The translations under genes and the position numbers were made by a program. Below, piece by piece: positions 1 through 8,226 of a DNA stretch of 21,074 nt. Below the pieces are notes generated by a model. The model was not told the DNA's origin, did no database searches, and worked only from the letters and a program-made list of their open reading frames with translations. Origin of the DNA: Chloroflexota bacterium (GTDB taxonomy: Bacteria; Chloroflexota; UBA5177; JANWHV01); NCBI GenBank assembly GCA_025924845.1, contig JAICHN010000034.1:1-21074 (forward strand), in the 5' to 3' direction. Every line of letters starts with the position of its first letter. Positions within the stretch are counted from its first letter, which is position 1.

Positions 1-26
1 AATTTCATCCAATGAATCGCCTTTGG

Positions 27-929
27 TCAACGCGAGGTGGGGTCGAGCAGGTCGCGCAACCCATCGCCCAGCAGATTGAGCCCGACCACGACGATCATGA
101 TCGCGGCCCCCGGAAACACGGCCATCCACCAGGCCGACTGCAAATAGTTCTGCGCATCGTTCAGCATGTCGCCCCACTCCGGAGTCGGCGGCTGCGCGCC
201 CAGGCCGATGAAACTCAGCCCGGCGGCGGCAAGGATGGCCAGGCCGATGCTCAAAGTGACCAGCACGATGATCGGTGAAAGTACGTTCCTCAAGATATGC
301 GAGAGGATGATCCGCCAACTGGGAGCGCCAAGCGCCCGCGCCGCTTCCACGAAGTCCTGCTGTCGGACTGAAAGCACGGTGACGCGCACGGTACGGGTGT
401 AGGCCGGAATGGCCGCGATGCCGACCGCGATCATTACATTGGTCAGCCCCGGCCCGAGCACCGTGATGATCACGATAGCGAGCAGAATATCGGGGAAGGC
501 GAGCATCACGTCCATCAGCCGCATGATGAGCTGATCGGTCCAGCCGCCGAAATAGCCGGCGAGCAGCCCGAACAGAGTGCCGAACAGGGTGGCGATACCG
601 ACCGCGACCACGCCCACGGTCAGCGAGATGCGGGCGCCCGCCAGCACGCGACTCAGCACGTCGCGCCCCGTGGCATCCATGCCGAGGGGGAACGAGGTCG
701 AGGGCGGTGAAGGTGGGGTCTGCCCGGCCACGTAAAAGATCGCGGTCGGATCGTGCGGCGCCAGCAATGGCCCGAACAGCGCGGTCATCACGAACAACGT
801 CACGATGATCGCGCCGACCAGGGTGAGCGGACGACGGACCAGGGCGCGAAAGAAGCGGCCGTGTTTGGGAGGGGCGATCTCCAGGTCGAGCGGCGCCGCG
901 GCGGCGGCCTGTGGTAGGGGTTGTAGCAT
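27..929 (-). CDS. ABC transporter permease, DppC/OppC-like
   Basis: Inner-membrane permease of a peptide/nickel-type importer, 300 aa, normal family length. An N-terminal cytoplasmic tail precedes a first membrane segment at about residues 37-58. A periplasmic loop carries the family signature [21 protein letters not shown] (residues 80-100), and four to five more hydrophobic segments follow. The EAA loop that contacts the ATPase reads [11 protein letters not shown] (residues 195-205). The ATG lies one base after the stop of the upstream DppB-like gene, so translational coupling is likely. The stop is 26 bases from the window edge. No ATP-binding subunit is visible; one may follow at coordinates below 1 on the minus strand. 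The substrate cannot be read from the permease. The family call is strong. Confidence 0.95.
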   Translation of the reverse strand: MLQPLPQAAAAAPLDLEIAPPKHGRFFRALVRRPLTLVGAIIVTLFVMTALFGPLLAPHDPTAIFYVAGQTPPSPPSTSFPLGMDATGRDVLSRVLAGARISLTVGVVAVGIATLFGTLFGLLAGYFGGWTDQLIMRLMDVMLAFPDILLAIVIITVLGPGLTNVMIAVGIAAIPAYTRTVRVTVLSVRQQDFVEAARALGAPSWRIILSHILRNVLSPIIVLVTLSIGLAILAAAGLSFIGLGAQPPTPEWGDMLNDAQNYLQSAWWMAVFPGAAIMIVVVGLNLLGDGLRDLLDPTSR

Positions 930-930
930 A

Positions 931-1854
931 TCAGGTCACCTGGATGCGCGGATTGACGATGCCGTACAGGATGTCGAGCAGCGTATTGATCACGACATAG
1001 ATCACGGCGAAGATCAGCACGACCCCTTGAATGACCGGGTAATCGCTGTTGAGGATGGCATTGACCACCAGGCTGCCCAGGCCGGGTCTGGAGAAGACGC
1101 TCTCTACGATGATCGAGCCGGCCAGCAAGCCGCCGAATTGCAGCCCCGCGATGGTGAGCACCACGATCAGTCCGTTGCGCAGGGCGTGGCCCAGCACGAC
1201 GCGGCTCCGCCGAACCCCCTTGGCGCGCGCCGTGCGGATATAGTCCTGCCGCAACACCTCGACCATGCCGGCGCGGGTGATGCGGGCCAGCACCGCCGCT
1301 GCCGGCAAGCCCAGGGTAACGGCGGGCAAGATCAAACCGTTGAGTGAGGTGTTGCCGAGGACGGGAAACCAGCGAAGGTTGAGCGCGAAGACCTCGATCA
1401 GGAGCAGGCCAAGCCAGAACGTGGGCAACGATATGCCGAGGATCGAGAGCAGCATAACCGAGCCCGCGAGGACGTGGGAGCGAGTGGCGGCGGCCACCAG
1501 GCCAATCCCGACCCCTATGATGATGCTGATCGCCATGGCGGCCAGGGTTAACTCGAGGGTCGCGGGCAGGCGGTCGCCAATCTCACTGAGCACGGGACGG
1601 CCGCTGCGGATCGAGGTGCCGAGATCGCCATGCAGAACGTTGCCGACGTAGTGGAGGTATTGTTCGGGCAACGGCCGATCGAGGCCCAACTCATGCCGTT
1701 GTTGCTGGAGGCCGGCCGCCCCATTCACGGCAGGCCCCATCAAAGTCACGACCGGATCGCCCGGCACAAGGTGAATCATAGTGAACGCCACCAGGGAGAC
1801 CCCAAACAACATGGGGATCAGGAGGAGGATTCGGCGGAGGAGAAACTGCAGCAT
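931..1854 (-). CDS. ABC transporter permease, DppB/OppB-like
   Basis: Partner inner-membrane permease of the same peptide/nickel-type importer, 307 aa. The N-terminus shows the DppB hallmark: a first membrane helix (about residues 9-29) running into HLVPGDPV (residues 28-35). The loop GLDRPLPEQYLHYVGNVLHG (57-76) and the EAA loop YIRTARAKGV (205-214) are typical, as is the GLGSLV stretch with VESVFSRPGLG before the last helices. The start is ATG; its Shine-Dalgarno match is weak. It lies 94 nt downstream of the binding-protein gene, and a stem-loop sits in that gap (1883-1922). Its stop is followed after one base by the DppC-like start. It would act with the products of 27-929 and 1949-3556. 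Confidence 0.95.
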   Translation of the reverse strand: MLQFLLRRILLLIPMLFGVSLVAFTMIHLVPGDPVVTLMGPAVNGAAGLQQQRHELGLDRPLPEQYLHYVGNVLHGDLGTSIRSGRPVLSEIGDRLPATLELTLAAMAISIIIGVGIGLVAAATRSHVLAGSVMLLSILGISLPTFWLGLLLIEVFALNLRWFPVLGNTSLNGLILPAVTLGLPAAAVLARITRAGMVEVLRQDYIRTARAKGVRRSRVVLGHALRNGLIVVLTIAGLQFGGLLAGSIIVESVFSRPGLGSLVVNAILNSDYPVIQGVVLIFAVIYVVINTLLDILYGIVNPRIQVT

Positions 1855-1882
1855 TGGTCAGCCGGCTCTCGCTATCGTTAGC

Positions 1883-1922
1883 CTCCCTCCCACGGGATCG
1901 AGTGGACTACCATGAGAGGGAG
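1883..1922 (-). other. Intercistronic stem-loop between binding protein and permease
   Basis: Inverted repeat with 10-bp arms and one mismatch (1883-1892 and 1913-1922) and a 20-nt loop, in the 94-nt gap between the binding-protein stop and the DppB-like start. Importer operons commonly carry such structures here; they protect the upstream mRNA or lower permease expression relative to the binding protein. That role is inferred. Confidence 0.45.
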
Positions 1923-1948
1923 ACCATGTTGTCAGGGGCGAGTGGCGA

Positions 1949-3556
1949 TCAGGAACTCAGGGTGGCGTTGTTCAGGATCAGGTTTCCTTGCGAATCAAGG
2001 AACGCCCCTTTGACTCTCGGTTGTAGGGCGGTATAGTTTTCCGGATCCCAGAGTGGGATCCAGAGCGCCTTATCGATTACATAGCGCTCAAGCTGTCCCA
2101 CCAGAGCGGTGCGGGCTGTGTCGTCGATAGTGGTCTTCATCTTGATGATCAGTGCGTCGAGCTTGGGATCATTGATCCGGCTATCGTTAAAGCCGGTACC
2201 GATCTGCGACGAGTGAAACCAGATATAGAAGATATCGGGCAGCGAATAGCCGGCATAGGCAAAGAGCGACGCCTGCTCGTTCCCTTTCCGCACGGCGGCG
2301 ATTTCGCTATTCAGATCGAAGAGCTGAATGTTCATCGTAACGCCGATTTTCTTCAGTTGCGCTTGCACATCCTCGGCCGATTTCTTGAAGCTATCGGGAT
2401 TGTAGACATCAGTGGTGAAGGTGAGTGGCTGACCGTCCTTCTGCTCCACGCCGTTTTTCAAGGTCCAGCCGGCCTTGGTCAGCAGGGCCTGAGCTTTCGT
2501 TGGATTGTAGGCATAGGCGTAATTCTTCACGCCCTTCCAGTAGTTAAACATATTCTTCTGGACCACGCCGTAAATCGGCTGGCCCAGGCCACCGAGCGCG
2601 ATCTGCAGCACCTCTTGCTTATTGACGGCGTAGTTTAGCGCTTGGCGCACCCGAACGTCGGTGAAGGGCGCCTTGGTGACGTTGAATTCGAGGAAGGTGC
2701 TTTGTAGGGCGAGCGATTTGAGGATGGTATACCGGCCGCTTTGCTGAATGCTGTTCACGGAGGCGCTGGGCAGGGTGAGTACGTCAAGCTCGCCGGACTG
2801 GAGGGCAGCGGTCTGAGCTGCCTCGTTGGTCACGATGCGGAATACGATCGTGCCGATGCTGGGCGCGCCGGACTTCACAAAGGACGGACCCCATTTGTAG
2901 TTCGGGTTCTTCACCAGGGTGATCTGGCTGCCCGTTACCCATTGCTGGACCTGCCAGGGACCGGTGCTGACCGGCTTCCGTCCGAAGGCCGCGCCCTCGC
3001 TCTTCAGGGCCGTGGGACTGAGCGGGGAGAAATGGCCGGAATCGGAGAGTTGGAACAGGAGGAAGGGATAGGGGGTCTTCAGTTTGATCGTGAATTGGTA
3101 CTGACCGGTTCGCGAGATCGCGGCGACCGAGCCCAACCGGCTAGCCTGGATCGCAGCCTTGGTGGCCGGATTGATCAGTCGCTGGAGCGTGGCGACATAG
3201 GCGGCGGCATCGAGCGGCGTGCCATCCTGAAAGGTCACGTCGTGGCGTAGATTGAACGTATAAAGTAGACCATCGGCCGAGACCGTCCAGCTTTTGGCAA
3301 GATCCGGCACGATCTTGCCTTTGGGGTTGAGCGCTACCAGCCCATCGCCGAAGTACCTACCCACGACATCCTCAATAGCGCTTCCCGCTTTTTGCGGATC
3401 AAGCGTATCAGGCTCGGCCGGGAGGCCGAAGGTAAGGGTCGAAGCATCGGCGGCGCGCGCGGCGTGGCGAGGCGCGGCGGGCAACAGCGCGGTCGCCGCC
3501 ACCAGTGCCCCGACGGCGACGGCACGTAGGCGTGGTGAGAAGAAGGTCAGAGCCAT
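1949..3556 (-). CDS. ABC transporter substrate-binding protein, family 5 (peptide/nickel type)
   Basis: Extracytoplasmic solute receptor of the importer, 535 aa, typical for SBP_bac_5. A Sec signal peptide is visible: charged start, hydrophobic core at about residues 13-28, and a likely cleavage region near ARAADA (34-38). There is no lipobox cysteine, so it is not an obvious lipoprotein. The mature start contains LTFGLPAEPDTLDPQKAG (41-58), the characteristic family opening. The stretch VTFQDGTPLDAAAYVATLQR and the C-terminal DPENYTALQPRVKGA are also typical. Start ATG at 3556 is preceded by AAAGGGAGATTC, a good Shine-Dalgarno. It is the first gene of a three-gene minus-strand unit. The ligand (peptide, opine or other) cannot be decided from sequence. 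Confidence 0.95.
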   Translation of the reverse strand: MALTFFSPRLRAVAVGALVAATALLPAAPRHAARAADASTLTFGLPAEPDTLDPQKAGSAIEDVVGRYFGDGLVALNPKGKIVPDLAKSWTVSADGLLYTFNLRHDVTFQDGTPLDAAAYVATLQRLINPATKAAIQASRLGSVAAISRTGQYQFTIKLKTPYPFLLFQLSDSGHFSPLSPTALKSEGAAFGRKPVSTGPWQVQQWVTGSQITLVKNPNYKWGPSFVKSGAPSIGTIVFRIVTNEAAQTAALQSGELDVLTLPSASVNSIQQSGRYTILKSLALQSTFLEFNVTKAPFTDVRVRQALNYAVNKQEVLQIALGGLGQPIYGVVQKNMFNYWKGVKNYAYAYNPTKAQALLTKAGWTLKNGVEQKDGQPLTFTTDVYNPDSFKKSAEDVQAQLKKIGVTMNIQLFDLNSEIAAVRKGNEQASLFAYAGYSLPDIFYIWFHSSQIGTGFNDSRINDPKLDALIIKMKTTIDDTARTALVGQLERYVIDKALWIPLWDPENYTALQPRVKGAFLDSQGNLILNNATLSS

Positions 3557-3640
3557 GAATCTCCCTTTCGGTTCAAATACGTGGAATCAGGAATACATGA
3601 GCGCTTCGTGAGATGCTCCTCCTCTCTTTCGCGATGCTGA

Positions 3641-3672
3641 TGAGCAGAATAATAGCATAAATCCCATCGATT
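3641..3672 (-). promoter_or_regulatory. Candidate promoter of the peptide-type importer operon
   Basis: This is a conspicuously AT-rich patch in GC-rich DNA, upstream of the binding-protein gene. On the minus strand it reads TGCTATTAT (3657 down to 3649), an extended -10 element; the -35 region is poor. It would give a leader of about 85 nt. This is a motif match only. Confidence 0.3.
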
Positions 3673-3904
3673 TAATGTGCTATCCCTGGCTAAGCTGAGC
3701 GGAACCAAGAATGGACACCAAGGGGCCTCAAGCGTGAGTGCCCTTGGCCGGCTTTCCCTACAGTATAGAGATCGTTGCCCGCCTCTGTGCATTGCCGGGC
3801 CGTGGGGGGGACGCCGGCGTTTTGCGGCAGGCTGCCGCCTCAAGGGGGCGCATGGAGGAGCGCGGATCGCCAGGCCCGCGTGGGTCGGCGACGGTTGGTC
3901 ATCC

Positions 3905-3958
3905 GGGGAGCACGATGGGCACCGGCGATTGGTCGCGCCGGCGCCAATCGTGCTCCCC
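3905..3958. repeat. Long hairpin: 22-bp inverted repeat, 20/22 matched
   Basis: Arms 3905-3926 and 3937-3958 pair with two mismatches around a 10-nt loop; the outer 12 bp (GGGGAGCACGAT / ATCGTGCTCCCC) are perfect. It lies 35 nt beyond the stop of the minus-strand aminotransferase, so it could end that transcript. No T-run follows on either strand, which makes a simple intrinsic terminator doubtful; an RNA-stabilising or dispersed palindromic repeat is equally possible. Confidence 0.6.
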
Positions 3959-3993
3959 AGCGGGGCTCCGATCAGCGGTGGTCATGGTAGTGT

Positions 3994-5268
3994 TCAGGCA
4001 AGTCTGCTCCGCACGCTCGCCAGCTTTACACAGACAACGAACACCCGCATGGCGCGGTCGATCTCTTCCAGGGACGGGAAGGAGGGCGCGAGGCGAATGT
4101 TTCGGTTCTCGGGATCCTTGCCGTATGGCCACGTCGCGCCGGCGGGAGTCAGCTTCACTCCGACCTCATTGGCCAGTCTCACTACCTGATCGGCTAGATC
4201 GGGAAGGGTGTTGAAGGAAATGAAGTAGCCGCCTTTCGGCTCGGTCCAATCGCCCATGCCCGAGTCAGCCAGTCCCTCGCGCAAGTGCCCGAGCACGATG
4301 CTAAAGCGCGGTTTGAGCAGTTCCGCGTGCTTTCGCATTTGGGCTTTCAGTGACGCGAGATCGGGCATGAACTTAAGATGGCGCAACTGATTCACCTTGT
4401 CCGGCCCGATGCTCGCGCAACTTAAATGCTTGCGGAACGCGGCAAGATTCTGCTCCGACGCTCCCATGTAGGCTATGCCGGCGCCCGCGAAGGTAATTTT
4501 GGCGGTTGAGCCGAAGGTGACCACGCTGTTTTCCGTACCGAAACGGCGGCAGGCATCGATCAGACTCGCTAACTCAGGCGCGTCATCCTCCAGTGCATGC
4601 AGCGCGTAGGCGTTATCCCACATGATCAGGAAGTTGGGAGCGGCGACCTTGCCAAGCGCGGCGAATCGTTCCACGGTTGCGTCACTGTACACGTGGCCGG
4701 TTGGGTTGGAGAAACGGGGGACGCACCAAATACCCTTAATGGAGCGATCGGAAGCAACCAGTTTCTCCACGGTATCCATATCAGGACCGTCGCTCTTCAG
4801 CGCCACTGGGATCATGGTGATACCCAGATGGCGGCAGATCGTGAAGTGGCGATCGTAGCCGGGCACGAGGCAGATGAACTTCGCCTCGCCCTGCCGAGCC
4901 CACGCATCTTCAGGCTTGCGCAGGCCAAAGAAATGCGCGAAGGTCATGACCTGGTGCATCAAAGTTAAGCTGCTGTTGCCGCCGATCAGGGTCTCTTCCG
5001 GCTTTACCCCCAGCACCTGAGCATAGAGAGCTTTCAACTCCGGCAACCCGTCCAGGCCGCCGTAGTTGCGCGTGTCGGTGCCGTCCTGGGCTTCATAGTT
5101 ACCGGCCAGTAGGCCGTCAAGGGCATTGGAGAGAGCGAGCTGGTCCTCCGATGGTTTCCCGCGGGTGAGGTCCAGGTTCAATCCCGCCTTCTGAAAAGCA
5201 GCATATTGGCCGGCAAGTTCTTGTTCCCATTGTAGGAGTTGTTCTTGAGACGCTTGATCGAGTTGCAT
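3994..5268 (-). CDS. PLP-dependent aminotransferase, class Ic aspartate aminotransferase type
   Basis: Fold-type I PLP enzyme of 424 aa, a good length for the atypical aspartate/alanine aminotransferase group (Pfam Asp_aminotransf, subgroup Ic). Evidence: N-terminal LDLTRGKPSEDQL (32-44), NYGGLDGLPELK (68-79), the phosphate-contact region GGNSSLTLMHQ (96-106), NPTG (188-191), the PLP-ring aspartate in WDNAY (217-221), the Schiff-base lysine in FGSTAKITF (K257), and the substrate-carboxylate arginine in RNIRLAPSFP (R392). It would transfer amino groups between amino acids and 2-oxo acids in the cytoplasm. Start ATG has AAGGAGTACC directly upstream. It is transcribed alone, divergently from the SDR gene. 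The exact amino donor is not deducible. Confidence 0.92.
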   Translation of the reverse strand: MQLDQASQEQLLQWEQELAGQYAAFQKAGLNLDLTRGKPSEDQLALSNALDGLLAGNYEAQDGTDTRNYGGLDGLPELKALYAQVLGVKPEETLIGGNSSLTLMHQVMTFAHFFGLRKPEDAWARQGEAKFICLVPGYDRHFTICRHLGITMIPVALKSDGPDMDTVEKLVASDRSIKGIWCVPRFSNPTGHVYSDATVERFAALGKVAAPNFLIMWDNAYALHALEDDAPELASLIDACRRFGTENSVVTFGSTAKITFAGAGIAYMGASEQNLAAFRKHLSCASIGPDKVNQLRHLKFMPDLASLKAQMRKHAELLKPRFSIVLGHLREGLADSGMGDWTEPKGGYFISFNTLPDLADQVVRLANEVGVKLTPAGATWPYGKDPENRNIRLAPSFPSLEEIDRAMRVFVVCVKLASVRSRLA

Positions 5269-5314
5269 GGTACTCCTTGGATTGGATGACGGGTGGCTGG
5301 ACGCAAACGTAGGT

Positions 5315-5320
5315 ATTGTA
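5315..5320 (-). promoter_or_regulatory. Candidate -10 box for the aminotransferase gene
   Basis: Minus-strand TACAAT (5 of 6 consensus positions) lies 47 nt upstream of the aminotransferase ATG. The matching -35 is weak: CTGTCA is 21 nt upstream, an over-long spacer. Motif match only. Confidence 0.25.
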
Positions 5321-5340
5321 GCAGGGTGACCAAGCCCTGA

Positions 5341-5369
5341 TTGACAGCCGCGCCAGGCATGGATACCGT
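5341..5369 (+). promoter_or_regulatory. Candidate sigma-70 type promoter for the SDR-ALDH pair
   Basis: A perfect -35 hexamer TTGACA (5341-5346), a 17-nt spacer and a modest -10 TACCGT (5364-5369) lie 53 nt upstream of the SDR start. Transcription would begin near 5376. The position between two divergent genes fits a promoter; the weak -10 keeps confidence low. Confidence 0.4.
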
Positions 5370-5421
5370 TCCCTCATACTCCTGGGTCTCCTGAACCTAG
5401 GTCACTGAAGGGAAGTCGGCT

Positions 5422-6174
5422 ATGCGCTTCGCCGGAAAGACTGTTGTGATCACGGGAGCCGGCTCCGGCATCGGCCGAGCCGGCTCCCTTACCTTTGCCC
5501 GGGAAGGAGCGACTGTCATCGCCGTGGACCTGGACGGCGCCTCCGCCGCGGCGACAGTGGCCGAGATGGGGCCGAGCCGGGGCGCGGCAATGACCGGCGA
5601 TGTCTCCAATCCCGACCATATCGAACGGATCGTCGGCGCCGTTATGGAGGAACATGGGCGGATCGATGTGTTCTTCCAGAATGCCGGCGTACCCCAGGCG
5701 GCGCGTCCCATCGAGGAGATCTCCCTGCCGGAGTGGCACCGCATTATCGCCGTCAATCTGACCGCGCTGTTCATCGGTTCCCAGATCGTGGCGCCGATTA
5801 TGAAGGCCCAGCGGAGCGGCGTGATTCTGATTACCGCTTCCATTGCCGGCATCCGTCCCCGTCCAGGGCTCTCCGCGTACGTTGCCTCCAAGAGCGGGGC
5901 GATCGGGCTGACCAAGGCATTGGCCCTTGAGCTGGCCCCCTTCAACGTGCGGGTCAATGCGATCTGCCCGGTAGCGGTGCGCACCCCGATGATCACTAAG
6001 TTCGGCTTCGGCGCCGACGAGGCGGATGCCGAGGCGCGCTTCACGGCCACCGTTCCATTGGGTCGGCTCTGCACCCCTCAGGATGTGGCCGATGCCGCTT
6101 CCTTCCTGGCCTCCGACGCGGCGAGCATGATCACCGGTACGGCCTTCGAGGTTGATGGAGGGCGCGGTGTGTGA
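5422..6174 (+). CDS. Short-chain dehydrogenase/reductase (SDR), classical type
   Basis: Cytoplasmic NAD(P)-dependent oxidoreductase, 250 aa, standard for classical SDRs. The cofactor motif is TGAGSGIG (11-18). An acidic residue after the second strand (AVDLD, D36) favours NAD(H) over NADP(H). NAG is at 87-89, and the catalytic set is N112, S140, Y153 and K157 (SAYVASK). The C-terminus ITGTAFEVDGGRGV is the usual family ending. Start ATG has GAAGGGA nine bases upstream. The aldehyde dehydrogenase gene begins 24 nt after its stop, so the two are probably co-transcribed and may oxidise an alcohol to an aldehyde and then an acid. The substrate is unknown. Confidence 0.95.
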   Translation: MRFAGKTVVITGAGSGIGRAGSLTFAREGATVIAVDLDGASAAATVAEMGPSRGAAMTGDVSNPDHIERIVGAVMEEHGRIDVFFQNAGVPQAARPIEEISLPEWHRIIAVNLTALFIGSQIVAPIMKAQRSGVILITASIAGIRPRPGLSAYVASKSGAIGLTKALALELAPFNVRVNAICPVAVRTPMITKFGFGADEADAEARFTATVPLGRLCTPQDVADAASFLASDAASMITGTAFEVDGGRGV

Positions 6175-6198
6175 TGCCGGTTCAGGGGAGGTGATGCA

Positions 6199-7620
6199 AT
6201 GAGCGCGTCTGAGTTGACGCGGAACGCGGCCGAGGCGGTTTTTGCCGCCATGGATCCGGCGACGGGTGAGGTGCTGGATCGATTGCCGCGCTGTGGGCCC
6301 ACCGAGGTCGATGACGCGGTGCGTGCCGCCCGCCGCGCCTTTGAGCAGGAAGCTTCCTGGCGGCAGCCCGCGACGCGCGTCCGTGTGCTGCACGCGATCG
6401 CGCGGGCGATCGAGGCTCAGGCGGAGCGGCTTGCCGTGCTGGAGAGCCGCGATACGGGGAAGCCGCTGGCCCAGGCGCGAACCGATGTGACGGTCGCCGC
6501 GCGCTACTTCCAGTACTACGCGGGCTGGGCGGACAAGGTATACGGGCAACAGATCCCCCTAGGAGACGGCTATCTGGACTATACGGTGCGCGAGCCATGG
6601 GGGGTTTGCGCGCAGATCATCCCCTGGAACTATCCCTTGCAAGTCAGCTCTCGCTTAGCGGCGCCTGCTCTAGCCGTGGGGAACGCCGTGGTGCTCAAGC
6701 CTGCCGAGGAAGCATCGCTCACCCCGGTGCGTTTGGCGGCGATTGCTCGCGAGGAAGGACTGCCGGAGGGGCTGCTCCAGGTGGTGTCCGGCTATGGCGA
6801 GGAGGCGGGGGCCGCGCTGGTTGCCCATCTCGGCATCGACCACATAAGCTTTGTCGGTTCCCCCGCCGTTGGCTCGGCGATCGCCGAGGTGGCGGCCCGG
6901 CGCCTGATTCCGGTCTCACTCGAACTGGGCGGCAAGTCGCCCCACGTCGTATTCGACGATGCCGATCTGGACGCCGCCGTGCCGGTGATCGTGCGTACGG
7001 TGATCCAAAACGCAGGCCAGACCTGCTCCGCCGGATCGCGCCTGATCGCCCACGAATCGATCTATGAGGATCTCTTGCGGCGCATCGCGGACCAAATGCG
7101 TGCCCTGCGGCTCGGCGTCGGCCTACGGAACCCCGATCTGGGGCCACTCATTTCGGCGGCCCAATACGAGCGTGCCCAGGGCATGGTGGATCGCGCGGTC
7201 GAGGCAGGCAGCCGTTTGGTCGTGGGCGGCGGACGCGCGGTGGGCAAGGATCGCGATCGTGGCTTCTTCCTGGAGGCAACCCTGCTCGCCGACGTAGACA
7301 CCGGCGGTGAAATCTGGCGCGAAGAAGTCTTCGGACCAGTCCTGGCGGCGCTATCGTTCCATACCGAGGATGAAGCGGTCGCCCTGGCGAACGGCACCGA
7401 CTACGGGCTGGTCGCCGGGGTGTGGACGCGTGACCTGAGCCGCGCCCATAGGGTCGCCCGTCAAATCCGATCCGGCCAGGTCTTCGTGAACACCTACGGC
7501 GCCGGCGGCGGGGTAGAGATCCCTTTTGGCGGCTTCAACCGGAGCGGTTATGGACGCGGCAAGGGGCATGAGGCGATCCTGACCTTCAGCCAGGTCAAGA
7601 ATATCTGCGTCGCGCTATAA
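6199..7620 (+). CDS. NAD(P)-dependent aldehyde dehydrogenase
   Basis: Member of the ALDH superfamily, 473 aa, oxidising an aldehyde to a carboxylic acid. All key residues are present: the oxyanion-hole asparagine in PWNYP (N144), cofactor-site K167 in LKPAE, the general base in LELGGKSPHVVFDDADLD (E242), the nucleophile in QNAGQTCSAGSRL (C276) and EEVFGPV (375-381). The C-terminus IPFGGFNRSGYGRGKG is typical of the betaine-aldehyde/lactaldehyde-like branch, but the substrate cannot be assigned. The start ATG follows AGGGGAGGTGATGCA, a strong ribosome binding site, 24 nt after the SDR stop. An unusually strong AAGGAGGGA overlaps its stop codon and points to a former or cryptic third gene at 7632. 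Confidence 0.95.
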   Translation: MSASELTRNAAEAVFAAMDPATGEVLDRLPRCGPTEVDDAVRAARRAFEQEASWRQPATRVRVLHAIARAIEAQAERLAVLESRDTGKPLAQARTDVTVAARYFQYYAGWADKVYGQQIPLGDGYLDYTVREPWGVCAQIIPWNYPLQVSSRLAAPALAVGNAVVLKPAEEASLTPVRLAAIAREEGLPEGLLQVVSGYGEEAGAALVAHLGIDHISFVGSPAVGSAIAEVAARRLIPVSLELGGKSPHVVFDDADLDAAVPVIVRTVIQNAGQTCSAGSRLIAHESIYEDLLRRIADQMRALRLGVGLRNPDLGPLISAAQYERAQGMVDRAVEAGSRLVVGGGRAVGKDRDRGFFLEATLLADVDTGGEIWREEVFGPVLAALSFHTEDEAVALANGTDYGLVAGVWTRDLSRAHRVARQIRSGQVFVNTYGAGGGVEIPFGGFNRSGYGRGKGHEAILTFSQVKNICVAL

Positions 7621-7631
7621 GGAGGGAATCC

Positions 7632-7781
7632 GTGAAGCCCCTACAAAGTCCTGGAGGGCCGGGATTTTGTATCGGCCTCGTTCGCCGGCCCGCCGGCATT
7701 GGGACTGGGCGTTATACTGGGACTGGGAAGCGAGTATCGAATCCGCATCGCGACGCCGGTAGGAAGGGGCGAATACCGTGA
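7632..7781 (+). CDS. Possible small ORF or frameshifted third gene of the SDR-ALDH operon
   Basis: A GTG codon at 7632 is preceded at ideal distance by AAGGAGGGA, one of the best Shine-Dalgarno sequences in the window. It opens a 49-codon frame whose TGA overlaps the GTG of the PKD gene (GTGA at 7778-7781). The peptide (rich in Gly, Arg, Pro) is unconvincing as a protein. Dropping one C from the CCCC run at 7638-7641 gives a more natural start, MKPYKVLEGRDFVSASF, open to beyond 7778. The remnant of a larger gene cut short by the PKD gene is therefore an alternative. I cannot name its family. Confidence 0.25.
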   Translation: MKPLQSPGGPGFCIGLVRRPAGIGTGRYTGTGKRVSNPHRDAGRKGRIP

Positions 7782-8209
7782 GAAGACTGGGACTCGATCT
7801 AGCCATCCTAACCGGCTCGGTAGCTCTGTTCGCGGCGGCGCCTGTTCTTGCCTGCGGCATCGACGGCGTTCCTTCGCTGTCCGGCAACGGCGCTCTGGTG
7901 CAGCGCAACACCCAGCGCGGGGCCGACGGGAAGTTAGACGGTTGGGCGCCTTTTGTCTTCACTACCCACTACCGCAAAGGACAATCGATAAAGTTCAGCG
8001 AAAATACCGCTGAATTGCACGCATCCCTGCTGCCCCAGGCATTTGGCCATCCCTGGCGCTGGAATTTCGGCGACGGTCACTCAACCACCGGCAACACCGT
8101 CCACCATACTTACCGTCGTGCCGGACAGTATAAGGTCGTAGTCTCTGCCTATTACAGCAGCTACAAATCGTGGTACGAGTTCGATTCGGCGCTGATCCAC
8201 GTACGCTAA
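7778..8209 (+). CDS. Secreted PKD-domain protein
   Basis: A 143-aa exported protein. Residues 1-25 form a signal peptide (RR start, hydrophobic core to residue 24). Cysteine 26 in VLAC could be a lipobox, although Leu at -2 is uncommon, so it may be either a lipoprotein or a Sec-secreted protein. The C-terminal half is one PKD fold: PWRWNFGDGHST (92-103) with the hallmark WxFGDG, then HTYRRAGQYKVVV (110-122), the usual final strand. PKD domains mediate surface or polysaccharide/protein contacts; no catalytic domain is attached. Start GTG has AGGAAGGGG eight bases upstream. A 19-bp hairpin 17 nt after the stop probably ends the transcript. Confidence 0.85.
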   Translation: MRRLGLDLAILTGSVALFAAAPVLACGIDGVPSLSGNGALVQRNTQRGADGKLDGWAPFVFTTHYRKGQSIKFSENTAELHASLLPQAFGHPWRWNFGDGHSTTGNTVHHTYRRAGQYKVVVSAYYSSYKSWYEFDSALIHVR

Positions 8210-8226
8210 GCGAAATCAAGCTGCTC

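Larger units (their letters stand above)
3557..3993. other. 437-nt region without a convincing gene
   Basis: The gap lies between the aminotransferase stop and the binding-protein start. Short open frames exist on both strands, but none has a plausible ribosome binding site, domain motif or protein-like composition. It holds the candidate promoter near 3650 and the large hairpin at 3905-3958. Otherwise I see nothing in it, including no tRNA and no recognisable riboswitch. Confidence 0.6.

Noticed and set aside
1..26. Possible start of a next minus-strand gene (ATG at 8 down to 6)
   Set aside because: Only eight bases would be inside the window and the ribosome site is unconvincing. An ATPase gene there is plausible but unsupported.
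3547..3843. 98-codon minus-strand frame upstream of the binding protein
   Set aside because: It overlaps the binding-protein ribosome site and start, has no domain or good initiation site, and crosses the AT-rich candidate promoter.
5374..6549. Long minus-strand open frame (391 codons) opposite the SDR and ALDH genes
   Set aside because: It is antisense to two complete enzymes with intact motifs. Its translation is rich in Arg, Gly, His and Pro without domain features, which is expected for a shadow frame in GC-rich coding DNA.
7714..7719. TATACT as a -10 box for the PKD gene
   Set aside because: No -35-like hexamer exists at 16-18 nt. The only TTGGGA is far too close.
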